Under the pieces are notes generated by a model. That model ran no database searches and was not told where the DNA came from. It worked only from the letters and a program-made list of their open reading frames with translations. Made by a program: the position numbers and the translations under genes. DNA of 64,000 nucleotides from an uncultured Alistipes sp. (GTDB lineage Bacteria; Bacteroidota; Bacteroidia; Bacteroidales; Rikenellaceae). Positions 1-9,407 of this stretch are shown in pieces (position 1 is the first letter of the stretch; every line of letters begins with the position of its first letter). Location of the stretch: NCBI GenBank assembly GCA_900545315.1, contig UQYM01000002.1, forward strand, positions 62,001 to 126,000, written 5' to 3'.

Positions 1-250
1 CCAAATCAGATCATTCGGGATCGGCTCCATCCATGTTGGTAGGAATGACCCATTCGTGTCGGTGAGGTCAGCAACATTCTTCTGATGGATTACGGCTCTG
101 CGGGTCCAATTCTATGGCAACAAATGCAGCCCCGCCCCCAAGCAATCATCCGTCCCTCCTCAACCAGCGCCTTGCTCCGATGTCCGCCTTGGGAACGGTC
201 TCCTTCACGTTTCAAGGGCTGCACATACACCGACCCGATAAAACAAAAAA
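1..250. other. Left-end non-coding stretch
   Basis: No convincing gene is visible on either strand. The one open frame here has an atypical composition with no recognisable motif. The stretch lies downstream of the minus-strand tRNA-Gln terminator and may be the flank of a gene outside the window. Confidence 0.5.
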
Positions 251-282
251 AACGTCTGACAAACATTAGTTTATCAGACGTT
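251..282 (-). terminator. Intrinsic terminator after tRNA-Gln(UUG)
   Basis: Read on the minus strand, a 9-bp stem (AACGTCTGA paired with TCAGACGTT) closes a loop of about 14 nt and is followed by a run of eight T. It begins four bases after the tRNA 3' end, so it should end the tRNA transcript. Confidence 0.85.
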
Positions 283-285
283 CGT

Positions 286-355
286 TGACCCACCAGGATT
301 CGAACCTGGAATGACAGAACCAAAATCTGCAGTGTTGCCATTACACCATGGGTCA
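286..355 (-). tRNA. tRNA-Gln (anticodon UUG)
   Basis: The minus strand folds as a 70-nt cloverleaf. The acceptor arms TGACCCA and TGGGTCA pair, the T arm contains GGTTCGAATCC, and the seven-base anticodon loop TTTTGGT places TTG at positions 34-36. No CCA is encoded. The adjacent hairpin with a T run suggests a monocistronic transcript. A second glutamine tRNA with anticodon CUG lies near 46.7 kb. Confidence 0.95.
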
Positions 356-456
356 AACAGACCGTTCATGTGAACAGGCTTGCAAAGATACGCATAATTT
401 TCATTTATGCAACGCTATAACCTGCTTTTCAATATATCAACCGCCTCGGAAACCGC

Positions 457-1818
457 TCACTTCCCGATGGCAGCCATGATCTGTTCGGTTGCTCCCTTGT
501 GTGACCGGACATAATCGGCACATGCCGCACTGCTGCGCCGCCATGCCTCCTCATCGGTCAACAAGCCGGAAAACCACTGCTCCAACTCCTCGTAATTCAA
601 AATGCTGCGAGCTCCGCCCGCAGCGATCAAATCACACGCCTCCTGGAACCGAGCATAGTTCGGGCCAAAAGCCAACGGCAAACCAAACGTCGCCGCCTCT
701 AACGTATTGTGGATACCGACGCCGAAGCCGCCTCCAATATAACCCCACTTTCCGTAACGATACACCGACGACAAAATGCCGATCGTATCGATAAACAGCA
801 CCCCGGCACCGGCCAGATCACTCTGCGGAGTCAACTGCGTATAGCGCAGTGCTGGACGCTCAATGCGGGCAATCATCCGTTCGATACGGGCCGGATCAAT
901 TTCGTGAGCGGCCACAATAAACTTGACATCGGGATGGGCATTGATCAGTTGCAACAACAACTGCTCGTCGGGCGGCCAGGTACTACCGGCCACAAACACC
1001 TTCGCCCCCCTGGCAAACTCTTCAACCTCCGGCAGCTGTTTAGCAGCCTGGGCAATGGCATAGACCCGATCGAAGCGGGTATCTCCGGCCACCTCGACCC
1101 GATTGATCCCAATACCGGCCAACAACTGCAAAGACTCCTGATTCTGGACAAATAGACGGTCAAACGTTCCAAGCACCCGCCGGAACATGCCTCCCCACGG
1201 TCGGAAAAAGGATTGTCCCTCGCGGAAAATTCCCGAAATCAGGTAACTTTTCGCTCCGCAGCGTTGCAGAGCAAACAGGTAGTTGGCCCAGAACTCATAT
1301 TTGACAAAAACGGCGATTTTCGGGCGGAATATAGCCATAAATCGGCGCACGTTGCGCGGTGTATCGGCCGGCAGATAAAAGATAAAATCTGCCCCCGTAT
1401 AGCTCTTTCGCACCTCATACCCCGACGGCGAGAAGAAGGTCAACAAAATTTTCCAATCGGGATGGGCAGCACGAAACGCCTCGATAACCGGTCGTCCCTG
1501 CTCAAACTCGCCCAATGATGCACAATGAAACCAGATCAGCTGACGCTCCGCAGAAGAATCGGATCCACCGCTCTCCGTACCTGCTACCTGCTCAATTGCC
1601 TCACTCGTTTGCTTTGACAGCTTTCCCTGTAAATCACCTTGCGCAGCATCCGGCGTCGCACTCTTTCGGTCGATATCGCTCTGCTGAACAGCCTCGGCCA
1701 TACGGCGAAAGATTCCTCGACGCCCACGACTCCACAAACGGGCCTTTTCGTTGAACAGCCCGGCAAAATGCAACCCGGCATCCAGCATATAGATGCCGGC
1801 TTTATAGAACAATCGCAT
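457..1818 (-). CDS. waaA: 3-deoxy-D-manno-octulosonic acid (Kdo) transferase
   Basis: WaaA/KdtA (GT30) moves Kdo from CMP-Kdo to lipid IV-A on the inner face of the cytoplasmic membrane, the first core step of lipopolysaccharide synthesis. The N-terminal hydrophobic segment fits membrane anchoring. The family signature CASLGEFEQG lies at residues 99-108; the first Glu of this motif corresponds to the family's catalytic base. The C-terminal half has the nucleotide-sugar-binding Rossmann domain with GGGFGVGIHN. At 453 residues it is longer than usual because of a hydrophilic insert (about residues 43-92, rich in Ser, Glu, Gln and Ala) just before the signature. It starts five bases after the upstream regulator gene ends, so the two are probably co-transcribed. 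Confidence 0.95.
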   Translation of the reverse strand: MRLFYKAGIYMLDAGLHFAGLFNEKARLWSRGRRGIFRRMAEAVQQSDIDRKSATPDAAQGDLQGKLSKQTSEAIEQVAGTESGGSDSSAERQLIWFHCASLGEFEQGRPVIEAFRAAHPDWKILLTFFSPSGYEVRKSYTGADFIFYLPADTPRNVRRFMAIFRPKIAVFVKYEFWANYLFALQRCGAKSYLISGIFREGQSFFRPWGGMFRRVLGTFDRLFVQNQESLQLLAGIGINRVEVAGDTRFDRVYAIAQAAKQLPEVEEFARGAKVFVAGSTWPPDEQLLLQLINAHPDVKFIVAAHEIDPARIERMIARIERPALRYTQLTPQSDLAGAGVLFIDTIGILSSVYRYGKWGYIGGGFGVGIHNTLEAATFGLPLAFGPNYARFQEACDLIAAGGARSILNYEELEQWFSGLLTDEEAWRRSSAACADYVRSHKGATEQIMAAIGK

Positions 1819-1823
1819 GCCTA

Positions 1824-2489
1824 CTATTTGAGAATATCACGCAAACCTTGTGGATTCAACACCTCGATGCTCTTCTCGTCGCAACGGATCAGCCGTTTTT
1901 TGGCCATCTCGTCGAGCACCGTCCGCAACGCACTGCGCGTCGCGTCGAAACAGGAGGCAATCATCGTAATATCCGGCATGGGCAGCGACGTCTTGTTGGC
2001 ATGGATATGCTCCAACAGATAGCTGGCCACCTTCTCCTGCAACGAGCGGAAAGAGAGATAATAGATCTTACGCGACCAAACATTGGCCCGATTCGACAAT
2101 ATATCGACAAAATTCGAGAGAATCACCACGTTGTTCTGCATCAACTCGAAAAGGAAACCTCGATGGATCGTCATGATCGTCACATCTCCGTCTGCAATCA
2201 CGTCAATCGGCAAACGGTTGTATCCCCCAAACAAAAATGCCGGTGCAATCAGTTGCGGCGCCTCGATCGGCTCAATCTCAGCACTGCGACCCGATGCATA
2301 GGTCATCTTGCCATGTACCGTACCCTTCAGAATAATCATCAACCCCGAATAGGCCGTATCGCGCCGTGCTATCAGATCACCGTCATGATACTCACTCAAG
2401 GTATAGTCCTCGCTGTTGGCAAAAAGATTCTTGATCTGTTCCTCCGTCAGTCCCCTAAACAGAGGGCACTCTTTCAATGTCGCATACAT
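1824..2489 (-). CDS. Crp/Fnr-family transcriptional regulator
   Basis: This 221-residue protein has a cyclic-nucleotide-binding-like beta-barrel (about residues 8-120), a dimerisation helix (about 125-160) and a C-terminal winged helix-turn-helix (about 172-205, with DITMIASCFDATRSALRTVL). The family senses small ligands or redox state and controls promoters; the ligand here is unknown. No Fnr-type cysteine cluster is seen. The open frame extends 28 codons further upstream to 2573. I prefer the internal ATG at 2489 because the longer N-terminus does not match the family and a good promoter lies inside it at 2512-2543. waaA follows after five bases. Confidence 0.88.
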   Translation of the reverse strand: MYATLKECPLFRGLTEEQIKNLFANSEDYTLSEYHDGDLIARRDTAYSGLMIILKGTVHGKMTYASGRSAEIEPIEAPQLIAPAFLFGGYNRLPIDVIADGDVTIMTIHRGFLFELMQNNVVILSNFVDILSNRANVWSRKIYYLSFRSLQEKVASYLLEHIHANKTSLPMPDITMIASCFDATRSALRTVLDEMAKKRLIRCDEKSIEVLNPQGLRDILK

Positions 2490-2511
2490 AAGCCCAAAAT
2501 TATGGTTTAGG

Positions 2512-2543
2512 TAAAGATAATCTTTTTGCTCCAATATTCCAAA
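2512..2543 (-). promoter_or_regulatory. Bacteroidota-type promoter for the Crp-family gene
   Basis: On the minus strand TTTG (2540-2543) is followed after 20 bases by TATCTTTA (2512-2519), close to the TTTG/TAnnTTTG consensus. It lies between the foldase terminator and the preferred start at 2489 and supports that start. Confidence 0.6.
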
Positions 2544-2573
2544 GCCAATATCCGTACTCACTCCGTAAAACAA

Positions 2574-2603
2574 AGAGGGCCATCCCCTTTGGGATAGCCC
2601 TCT
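2574..2603 (-). terminator. Intrinsic terminator after the PpiD/SurA-type gene
   Basis: An inverted repeat pairs AGAGGGC with GCCCTCT and extends through ATCCC/GGGAT. It is followed on the minus strand by TTTGTTTTAC. It lies 29 bases past the stop codon of the foldase gene. Confidence 0.75.
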
Positions 2604-2631
2604 TCATCTTATAACCGTCCGAATCAGACGA

Positions 2632-4704
2632 TTAATAATATTTCACACGGTAATCTTTCACATTAGCACCCTCAACAAGTACCTGCGAAACACGTTCCGA
2701 AAGATATGACTGTGCCATCGACTCCAAACGGGCACGTTCACTTTCGGGAGTCACGTTATCCGCAGCCCGACGATCCGTCACATCGAACAGATAGACACCG
2801 GCAAAACCTTTAACCGGTTTGGAGAGTTTGCCAGGTGCTACGGCACTCACTGCACCGATCAAAGCAGGTTCTGCACCGACACCATCATTTACGAAGAAGC
2901 TGTTAAAATCAATGTCCGTCGCTGTTTTCACCTCAGCACCGCACTTCTGTGCCACAGCCTCCAGTGAACTACCTCCCGAAAGCGTATCAGACAACATCTG
3001 AGCTTTGATCTGTTGACGCAACAGCGATGCAATCGACTGAGATACAGTCTCAATCGGAGCAATGCCATCTTCATTGATTCCGGTCAACAAAGCGACAACA
3101 TAATTACCACTAACCTCGGTTACCGGGGAAACTTCACCCTTTTTCTCTGCATTGAAGGCCCAACGAACTACCTCACGCGAATTCTCCATGCCGTTAATAT
3201 TCCGCTCCGTATTGTAGATACGTGCCGTACGTTTCGACAGCGCATTGTCCGCAACAGCCTTCTCAAAATTCTCTGCTGAACCGTTCGCTGCAGCGATGAA
3301 CTGACTCACCTTGCCGTAAACAGTCTGCTGCGTAGCTTCACTCGGCTCAACCTTTTGGGTAATCACAGCCAACAACACCTTCTTGACCGGCGTGCTCTTC
3401 GAGGTAACCTGTGCAATGTGGATACCGAAACGAGTCTTAACCTCAAAGTAGTCACCTACATTATTGTCGATCACAGCCTGTGAGAACTCCTCAACCATCT
3501 GCTCGGGCTGGAAAATTCCCAGATCACCGCCATTCTGTTTGGCCTGCTGATCGATCGAATATTTGTCAGAGAGTTCAGCAAATGATGCTCCACCCTTCAA
3601 CGCGTTCAAAATACTATCGGCCGTCGCCTGTTTGTCGGCAGGAACCAAAATATGACGAGCGCCAACCGAATCAGGAATCATCTTCACATCAGCCACACGA
3701 GCCATCGTCCAAACATCGTTATCGAGTTTGGGACCGTACATCGTCTTGCTGTCCAGGCCGAATGCGTAAGCTGCCATCTCACCGTTCAACTGATTCTCGC
3801 TCAAATACCGATTGAGCGGCTGGGTCTGCGAGTTCAACGAAGCAAACTGGAAAGGATTCTCCGCGGCTGCAAACTCGGTCGCAATCTCATTGACCTGCTT
3901 CTCTACCGCAGCATAATCCTCTTTCGAAGGCAATACGTCGAATACCACATACTCAATCTCGCGTGAAGCCGTCTGGCGGAAAGCCCGTTTATGATCGTTG
4001 TAGTATTTGCGAACCTCAGATTCCGAAACCGTTACTGTCGAATCGGGAATCGATGCGTAATCCTTGACAATGTAGGCAATGTTGCTCAGGTTGTTGGCGT
4101 TCTGTACACCCTGCTCCACCTCAAGCGAAGTGATATACATACCCTTGCTCACCAGATTGACATACTTGGCAAAAACACGCTGTTTAACCATCTGAGCCTT
4201 CATGTAATTCCATACCTGGCTCGCTTTGCCGGTAGCATCCTGATCCAAATTGGATACGAATGCCCGCAACATCTGCGGATCATAAACGCCCGTATTGGGG
4301 TTGACAAAGGTGCTGGTTACCACCGGAGAAAGGTAGGTGCCATCCACCATATCCGTCTGCTCGGCATCAGAAATAATCAGACCCGCATCCTCAAAACCGG
4401 GTTCCAGCACATATTTGTTGAGCAAATTGTCCCAAGCAAAATTCTGAACCTGCTGCTGCTCCTCATCACTGAGTGCCTCACGACCCGTCATCATCTGCTG
4501 AACCTGGGTCAAATAATCCACCTGCTCGGCGTACTCCAACTGTCCGATCTTATTGCCGTCAATCTCGCCCACACGCATCTTGCGGCTCTGCATCATGTTG
4601 CCAGCCGATGAAAAATCGCCCAAGAGGAAGGCCAACAACGCAATACCGATCACAATCGATACAATCACGCCGCCACGCGTCCTTAAAGTGTTGAGTGTTA
4701 CCAT
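2632..4704 (-). CDS. Membrane-anchored peptidyl-prolyl isomerase (PpiD/SurA type)
   Basis: A 690-residue periplasmic folding factor. One N-terminal transmembrane helix (about residues 12-30) anchors it in the inner membrane with the bulk outside. A SurA/PpiD N-terminal chaperone region follows (about 35-250). A parvulin domain at about residues 345-435 begins GARHILVPADK and contains the NGGDLGIF motif. The C-terminal third resembles a second, diverged parvulin-like unit. The role should be folding of outer-membrane and secreted proteins. The gene has its own -7 element (4779-4786) and terminator, so it is probably monocistronic. Length and order match Bacteroidales homologues. Confidence 0.92.
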   Translation of the reverse strand: MVTLNTLRTRGGVIVSIVIGIALLAFLLGDFSSAGNMMQSRKMRVGEIDGNKIGQLEYAEQVDYLTQVQQMMTGREALSDEEQQQVQNFAWDNLLNKYVLEPGFEDAGLIISDAEQTDMVDGTYLSPVVTSTFVNPNTGVYDPQMLRAFVSNLDQDATGKASQVWNYMKAQMVKQRVFAKYVNLVSKGMYITSLEVEQGVQNANNLSNIAYIVKDYASIPDSTVTVSESEVRKYYNDHKRAFRQTASREIEYVVFDVLPSKEDYAAVEKQVNEIATEFAAAENPFQFASLNSQTQPLNRYLSENQLNGEMAAYAFGLDSKTMYGPKLDNDVWTMARVADVKMIPDSVGARHILVPADKQATADSILNALKGGASFAELSDKYSIDQQAKQNGGDLGIFQPEQMVEEFSQAVIDNNVGDYFEVKTRFGIHIAQVTSKSTPVKKVLLAVITQKVEPSEATQQTVYGKVSQFIAAANGSAENFEKAVADNALSKRTARIYNTERNINGMENSREVVRWAFNAEKKGEVSPVTEVSGNYVVALLTGINEDGIAPIETVSQSIASLLRQQIKAQMLSDTLSGGSSLEAVAQKCGAEVKTATDIDFNSFFVNDGVGAEPALIGAVSAVAPGKLSKPVKGFAGVYLFDVTDRRAADNVTPESERARLESMAQSYLSERVSQVLVEGANVKDYRVKYY

Positions 4705-4778
4705 ATTTTTAAAAAATCGATTTGTTTTGTTGCTCTTTGCGCAAACCCTCTTCCGAGAATCCGCCCTTTAATGAAGTT

Positions 4779-4786
4779 CAAAGATA
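4779..4786 (-). promoter_or_regulatory. -7 element (TATCTTTG) upstream of the foldase gene
   Basis: A perfect TAnnTTTG match on the minus strand, 75 bases upstream of the foldase start and beyond the end of the preceding gene. I could not place a convincing -33 box at 19-23 bases. Confidence 0.5.
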
Positions 4787-4827
4787 ATAAAATTCCAATA
4801 AGCCCGATCGCTAACGCGACTATTTTT

Positions 4828-6120
4828 TTAATTCTGAGCACTCTTCGTCACCGTCGGCGAAGTCAACGTAATCCGCAACAACTCCACTTTGGAGGATTCG
4901 GTCCGCAAAACCCGAATCTTGCGATTCCCATCCAAAATGGTCTCACCAACCGCCGGAATCCCCTGGTAGCGATCGATCACATAACCGGCCAGGGTATCGT
5001 ACTCATCCGACTCCGGGATATCCAGATGGTACTTCTCGTTAATATACTCCACCTCCAGACGTCCCGAAAAGATGAACTCACCCTCACCCATCTGCTTCTC
5101 AACCAACCCGGGATCGTCGTGTTCATCCTCAATCTCTCCGAAGATCTCCTCCAGAATATCCTCAATGGTGATCATACCGGCCGTTCCACCAAACTCATCG
5201 ATCACCACCGCAACCGAATGGCCCTTCTTGATAAACGACGTCAACAGCTTCTGAGCCGGCATACTCTCCGGCACATAATCGATCTTCTGCAGGATCTCAT
5301 CGATCGAGGTCGGCTGTTTGAACAGACTCTTCGTATTGACATATCCCACAATGTGATCGATGCTCTCCTCATAAACCGGCAACCTCGAAAAATGGGTATC
5401 AATAAACCGTTCTGTCAAAGTTTTGATCGACTCCGTACGTTCGATGGCCTCGATATCCACCCGTGGCACCATGCAGTCACGCACCAACAGATCCGAAAAA
5501 TCGAGCGCATTTTGGAAAAGCTTCATGTCTTTGTCTTGATCGGACGGTTCATCGCTTTCGGAAGCCTCGTCGATCAGATGGGCCAAATCGAGTCGATCAA
5601 AGGTCTGTGCCCCCTGACGCGTATTGACCGGCAGACCGAAGATACGCAAAATCAGCGTCGAAATGAAGGTGGTAATCCGCGCCAACGGATAGAACAGCAG
5701 ATAAAACAGAAAAACCGGTACGGCAAAACTGCGGTAGTAAAAGTTGGGGTTGATCCGCACCACCGCTTTGGGGATATACTCGGCCACAAAGATGATAATG
5801 ATGGTCGGTAGCACCGTTTCGATCAAAAACGATCCGCCCGAGGAGACATGCCATCCGAACAGGTCGAGCAACAGATGGATCAGGATACTCATCTGCAGCG
5901 AATAGATGACCAATGCAATGTTATTGCCGACTAAGATGGTGGTGATATACTGGCCGGAGTGGCGCGAAAAAAGCCCCGCAATGTAGGAAAACAGCGGGCT
6001 ACGACTCTTCTCAATCTCCAGTTTGAGCTTGTTCGAAGAGAGAAAGGCGATCTCCATCCCCGAAAAGAAGGCGGAGAAAAGTAACGCCAACAAAACCACA
6101 ATGACCGATGTCAAAATCAT
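4828..6120 (-). CDS. CorC/HlyC-family membrane protein, GldE-like
   Basis: A 430-residue protein with the CNNM (DUF21) membrane domain (about residues 1-185, hydrophobic segments near 5-25, 60-90, 100-125 and 130-155), a pair of CBS domains (about 215-335, starting near RDCMVPRVD) and a C-terminal CorC_HlyC domain (about 345-425). The family includes Mg2+/Co2+ efflux proteins; the Bacteroidota member GldE is named for gliding motility, but non-gliding Bacteroidales also carry it, so motility should not be inferred. The ATG overlaps the TGA of a small upstream frame by four bases. It is the last gene of the series that starts with rng. Confidence 0.87.
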   Translation of the reverse strand: MILTSVIVVLLALLFSAFFSGMEIAFLSSNKLKLEIEKSRSPLFSYIAGLFSRHSGQYITTILVGNNIALVIYSLQMSILIHLLLDLFGWHVSSGGSFLIETVLPTIIIIFVAEYIPKAVVRINPNFYYRSFAVPVFLFYLLFYPLARITTFISTLILRIFGLPVNTRQGAQTFDRLDLAHLIDEASESDEPSDQDKDMKLFQNALDFSDLLVRDCMVPRVDIEAIERTESIKTLTERFIDTHFSRLPVYEESIDHIVGYVNTKSLFKQPTSIDEILQKIDYVPESMPAQKLLTSFIKKGHSVAVVIDEFGGTAGMITIEDILEEIFGEIEDEHDDPGLVEKQMGEGEFIFSGRLEVEYINEKYHLDIPESDEYDTLAGYVIDRYQGIPAVGETILDGNRKIRVLRTESSKVELLRITLTSPTVTKSAQN

Positions 6121-6338
6121 ATCCTCTTACGGCCAACCACCGTCCAAATTTTTATTCTATATTTCACATATTCCTCATCCGAATCCGGAGGAAGCGATCC
6201 GCAATAGCTCCCCTGCAAAGACTCTCCATTGAGAAGCAAAGCGTTTGCATTTTGTGCTTTGAATCGGAACACCGGCAAACACCTCTCCTTGCCCCAATCC
6301 GGATCTGCATAACCGTCCAGCCATACCGGCTCACACAC
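6117..6338 (-). CDS. Small hypothetical frame overlapping the GldE-like start
   Basis: A 73-codon frame with a GTG start whose TGA overlaps the next gene's ATG (ATGA arrangement). The sequence has mixed, protein-like composition but no family I recognise, and an in-frame stop lies a few codons before the GTG. It fills part of a 500-base gap in an otherwise tightly packed gene series. It could be a small translationally coupled protein or the 3' remnant of a decayed gene. Confidence 0.3.
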   Translation of the reverse strand: MCEPVWLDGYADPDWGKERCLPVFRFKAQNANALLLNGESLQGSYCGSLPPDSDEEYVKYRIKIWTVVGRKRI

Positions 6339-6625
6339 GCAAAAATACTGGAAATTTCAATACATTGAAGGTCAAAGACGTTTTTATCGGCCATTTATTG
6401 AAAACGGCAAGGCCCGACGGCTGTACTCCATACAACCCGCTTCAAGCCAATACAGGCATATTGCGATTCTTCGCATAGGGGGTGTTCGGACAAAACAAAA
6501 AAGGCGCCAACCTCAATCTCTGCAACAGGTCAGCAGCCTCCATCCTTCAGACCAAAAGCCGCAGGCTCTCGATCAAAATAGAATCAATTGAAACACAATG
6601 TTGGTCGATCAGATCTACCCAACCT
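6339..6625. other. Gap between lptC and the small frame
   Basis: Nothing recognisable on either strand. Short frames on both strands lack motifs. The gap is unusually long for this series and, with the small downstream frame, may be the footprint of a lost gene. Confidence 0.4.
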
Positions 6626-7312
6626 CTACAATTTGGGTTTGGCCACGGCCTCTCCCTCCCGAATGGTCGGAAGGCCCGACTCCTCCTCAGATGCCGACTT
6701 TTTATTCGCATTGGCTACACCTGTGGAGTCCGCTGGAGAACGGTTCGGCTCAACATCCACCTCGACACGTCCTTTGGGACGACGGAACACAAACTCCTGG
6801 AATCGCTCATCTGACTCGAAACCTTCGCCGATAATTACGCTCTCCCCATCGCCCTGGGTCACCTTCGAATCGACATTCGAATAGATACGCCCGCTCTTCT
6901 GGTTCCAAAAAAGCTGTTCGGTCTCCAGCTTCTGCCCCTCTGCATTGGTCGCCACCACATTCCCTTTGGCCTCCCACAACTCCTGCTTCTCGAGAAAAAT
7001 CGCATAATTGGCCGTCAGGGTCGATTCAATCCGATGGGTCGTATCGTTGTAGGTCTCCACCTTGACCCCCTTGCGAAACTCCATATAGGGCTCCTGAGCC
7101 AACTCATACCGCTCCAACAACGGCGTCTCAAAACGATACGAAAGATGCCCATTCTTCGAATAGACCAAACGCAGATTCTCACTTTGCTGGGTCATCATGT
7201 TCTGAACATCCTCAACCGATGCGCTCTTTTTCTGTTTACACCCAAAAAGCAAGATAGCACTCGCTGCAAATAGGAGTGCTACCGAAAAAGATATGGAACG
7301 ACGTTGCTTCAC
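6626..7312 (-). CDS. lptC: LPS export protein LptC
   Basis: LptC takes lipopolysaccharide from the LptBFG transporter and passes it to LptA in the periplasmic bridge to the outer membrane. This 228-residue protein has an N-terminal hydrophobic stretch ending in a lipobox (LLFGC, Cys25), so it looks like a lipoprotein, as is common in Bacteroidota. The beta-jellyroll body contains the conserved run from RFETPLLERYE through the LTANYAIFLEKQELWEAKGNV region (about residues 60-125). The C-terminus is acidic and disordered-looking. It follows the outer-membrane barrel gene by 15 bases. lptBFG are not in this window. Confidence 0.85.
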   Translation of the reverse strand: MKQRRSISFSVALLFAASAILLFGCKQKKSASVEDVQNMMTQQSENLRLVYSKNGHLSYRFETPLLERYELAQEPYMEFRKGVKVETYNDTTHRIESTLTANYAIFLEKQELWEAKGNVVATNAEGQKLETEQLFWNQKSGRIYSNVDSKVTQGDGESVIIGEGFESDERFQEFVFRRPKGRVEVDVEPNRSPADSTGVANANKKSASEEESGLPTIREGEAVAKPKL

Positions 7313-7327
7313 GCTTTCAACTGTAGA

Positions 7328-8683
7328 TTATTCATATTTCGGCTTGAGGAACCAATAATCCTCGCCAAAGAGCGAGAGCTCGACCGATATGCGGAAATAA
7401 CGCTCCCGAACCATCTGATAGGCTCGCGAACTGGCCATCCCTCCAGTCGCCGTCGCGGGTACCGTATAGACTCCCGAGGCTGTTAACCCTCGCTGTCCGA
7501 AATCAAAGCCGATATTGATATTGGACAACCCCTGCCTGATCGGAAAACCAAAACCCAAGGTGATCGCCTTATCGTTTATATCGTGGCCATTGATATTCAT
7601 ATAATAATTGTTGTACCGGAAACCTAACCGATAAGAGACTCGATTAAAATAACGACGGATATCCTGAGAATTAGGCACAAACTGAATACCTCCCTTAATG
7701 TAATGATTGTTGGAATAGGTGATCCCATTAAGCAGATCTGAAGTATTTACCCCCTTCCACTTCTCAAACGTATAATCGAGCAAAGCTCCAAATTTACGGG
7801 TCGTATAAGCCAATCCCACCGAAAAAGAGGAGGGCAGATAATAATCAAATCGAGAATGTTGCACATCAATCGTATCTACAAAATTGGCTTGTGCCACAAT
7901 CGATCGTGTCGCTTTAGGTCGTAAATTGACACGCGGGCGATAGGTTACCCCAATCGTGAATTGACGTAACTCGTCGGCAAACAGGTTATACTGCGCACCC
8001 AAGATTACACCCGCCTGCGAATAGGTCTCCCGTTGTGTACCGTATAGCGTACGTTCTGTTGTCTCGGAAATAACCGGCGTAACGATAGTATTGAAATTGC
8101 GGGTAATAATGCCATGATAATAAATTACATCCACACCAAAGGCAAAATTCTTGAATGGATTCCAACCCAAACCAAATTTAAACTGCGTCGTATTACCTTC
8201 ACCCAAATACTCATAAACTACGTTGCCCACATTGGCCAAAATCAACGGATCCATCTCGGTCATCTTCACCCGATAACCCACATCGCTCAGCGGAGTCATC
8301 GTAAACCCGAAACCCAACCCCTTGGCCAAAGGTATCAACATATTGACGTCCCGAATATTCAGCGTATTGTAACTGGTTTTGGCATCAGCCGTATTGGCAT
8401 AGGTATTGTACATTTCTCCGCCCACATTGAATAGAACCGAACGTGGCATCACCGACGCATACGAAGCAGGATTCAATGAATTCATGTGGAGGTAGTTGCT
8501 GTAAGCAACACCGGCACCTCCCATCGAACGAAAAAAGGCCGACCCCTGCACCGACATATCACCCAATCCGTAAAATGTGTACGGAGAAAATGCGCTTAAA
8601 CTGTTGCTCTGCGCAGAGAGGGTCGTCGGTAAAATCATCAATAACGCCCCAAGTGCGCCCAGTAAACGATAACTATTTCGCAT
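7328..8683 (-). CDS. Outer-membrane beta-barrel protein, FadL/OmpP1-like
   Basis: A 451-residue protein with a clear signal peptide (residues 1-24, cut after LSA). The mature N-terminus (SPYTFYGLGDM, then FRSMGGAGVAYSN and NPASY) matches the start of FadL/OmpP1-type barrels, where it forms the plug. The rest alternates polar and aromatic residues as in beta-strands, with a near-terminal aromatic. FadL proteins import hydrophobic molecules; the substrate here is unknown. It overlaps coaX by 11 bases and precedes lptC by 15, so the three are probably co-transcribed. Confidence 0.72.
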   Translation of the reverse strand: MRNSYRLLGALGALLMILPTTLSAQSNSLSAFSPYTFYGLGDMSVQGSAFFRSMGGAGVAYSNYLHMNSLNPASYASVMPRSVLFNVGGEMYNTYANTADAKTSYNTLNIRDVNMLIPLAKGLGFGFTMTPLSDVGYRVKMTEMDPLILANVGNVVYEYLGEGNTTQFKFGLGWNPFKNFAFGVDVIYYHGIITRNFNTIVTPVISETTERTLYGTQRETYSQAGVILGAQYNLFADELRQFTIGVTYRPRVNLRPKATRSIVAQANFVDTIDVQHSRFDYYLPSSFSVGLAYTTRKFGALLDYTFEKWKGVNTSDLLNGITYSNNHYIKGGIQFVPNSQDIRRYFNRVSYRLGFRYNNYYMNINGHDINDKAITLGFGFPIRQGLSNINIGFDFGQRGLTASGVYTVPATATGGMASSRAYQMVRERYFRISVELSLFGEDYWFLKPKYE

Positions 8684-9407
8684 TGTACTCTAAAATTCGG
8701 TTCAGGCCGTAGGCGACCAGATCATAAGTTGCAAATATCGTCTTTTTTACCCGTTTGGCAAAGAAATTACTATCCCCGCCGGTAAAAATTATACGCAGTG
8801 ACGGATACCTCCGTTCCAAGTCCCGGATATAGCCTTCCACCTCATAGACAATGCCATTGACCACACCGCCTTCAATAGCACTCACCGTATCACGTCCCAA
8901 AAAGACATCACGATCGATCAGCTCGCACTGCGGCAAACGGTGTGTAAACTGATGCAACGCCCGAAAACGCAAGACAGCTCCCGGAGAGATATTTCCCCCG
9001 AGAAATTCGCCTTCGGCCGAGACCAAATCGCAGGTAATGGCCGTCCCGAAATCGACAATCAGCACATCGCTGTGCGGATAGAGGGTGGCTGCCCCCACGG
9101 CTGCGGCCAAACGGTCAGGTCCCAAAGTCTCAGGGGTCGCATAACCATTACGAATCGGAACCGGAACACCGTGTCCGAAACGGATAAAATGCTGCACCCT
9201 GCGGCGTAACATCGCCTCAATCGATTCCACCAGCTCACTCTGTTGAGCCGAGATCAGAATCGCCCCCGAAATGGCGGGAAAATTGTCGAGCAACTGCTCC
9301 AGATTTATTTCCGATAGGGTGTCGGTACGGAAAAAATCGACCACTTGACCGTTCTCGAGCACAGTCAATTTGGTACAGGTGTTTCCAATGTCTATGGTCA
9401 GGTTCAT
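8673..9407 (-). CDS. coaX: Type III pantothenate kinase
   Basis: CoaX phosphorylates pantothenate with ATP, the first step of coenzyme A synthesis, and unlike CoaA is not inhibited by CoA. The 244-residue protein shows the ASKHA-fold motifs in order: DIGNT at residues 6-10, GPDRLAAAVGA at 96-106 and DFGTAITCD at 119-127, which carry the catalytic and metal-binding aspartates. Its start overlaps the mfd stop as ATGA and its end overlaps the barrel gene by 11 bases, showing tight coupling. Confidence 0.96.
   Translation of the reverse strand: MNLTIDIGNTCTKLTVLENGQVVDFFRTDTLSEINLEQLLDNFPAISGAILISAQQSELVESIEAMLRRRVQHFIRFGHGVPVPIRNGYATPETLGPDRLAAAVGAATLYPHSDVLIVDFGTAITCDLVSAEGEFLGGNISPGAVLRFRALHQFTHRLPQCELIDRDVFLGRDTVSAIEGGVVNGIVYEVEGYIRDLERRYPSLRIIFTGGDSNFFAKRVKKTIFATYDLVAYGLNRILEYNAK

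Noticed and set aside
4771..5811. A 346-codon plus-strand frame
   Set aside because: Antisense shadow of the GldE-like gene, which has clear CBS and CorC_HlyC domains.
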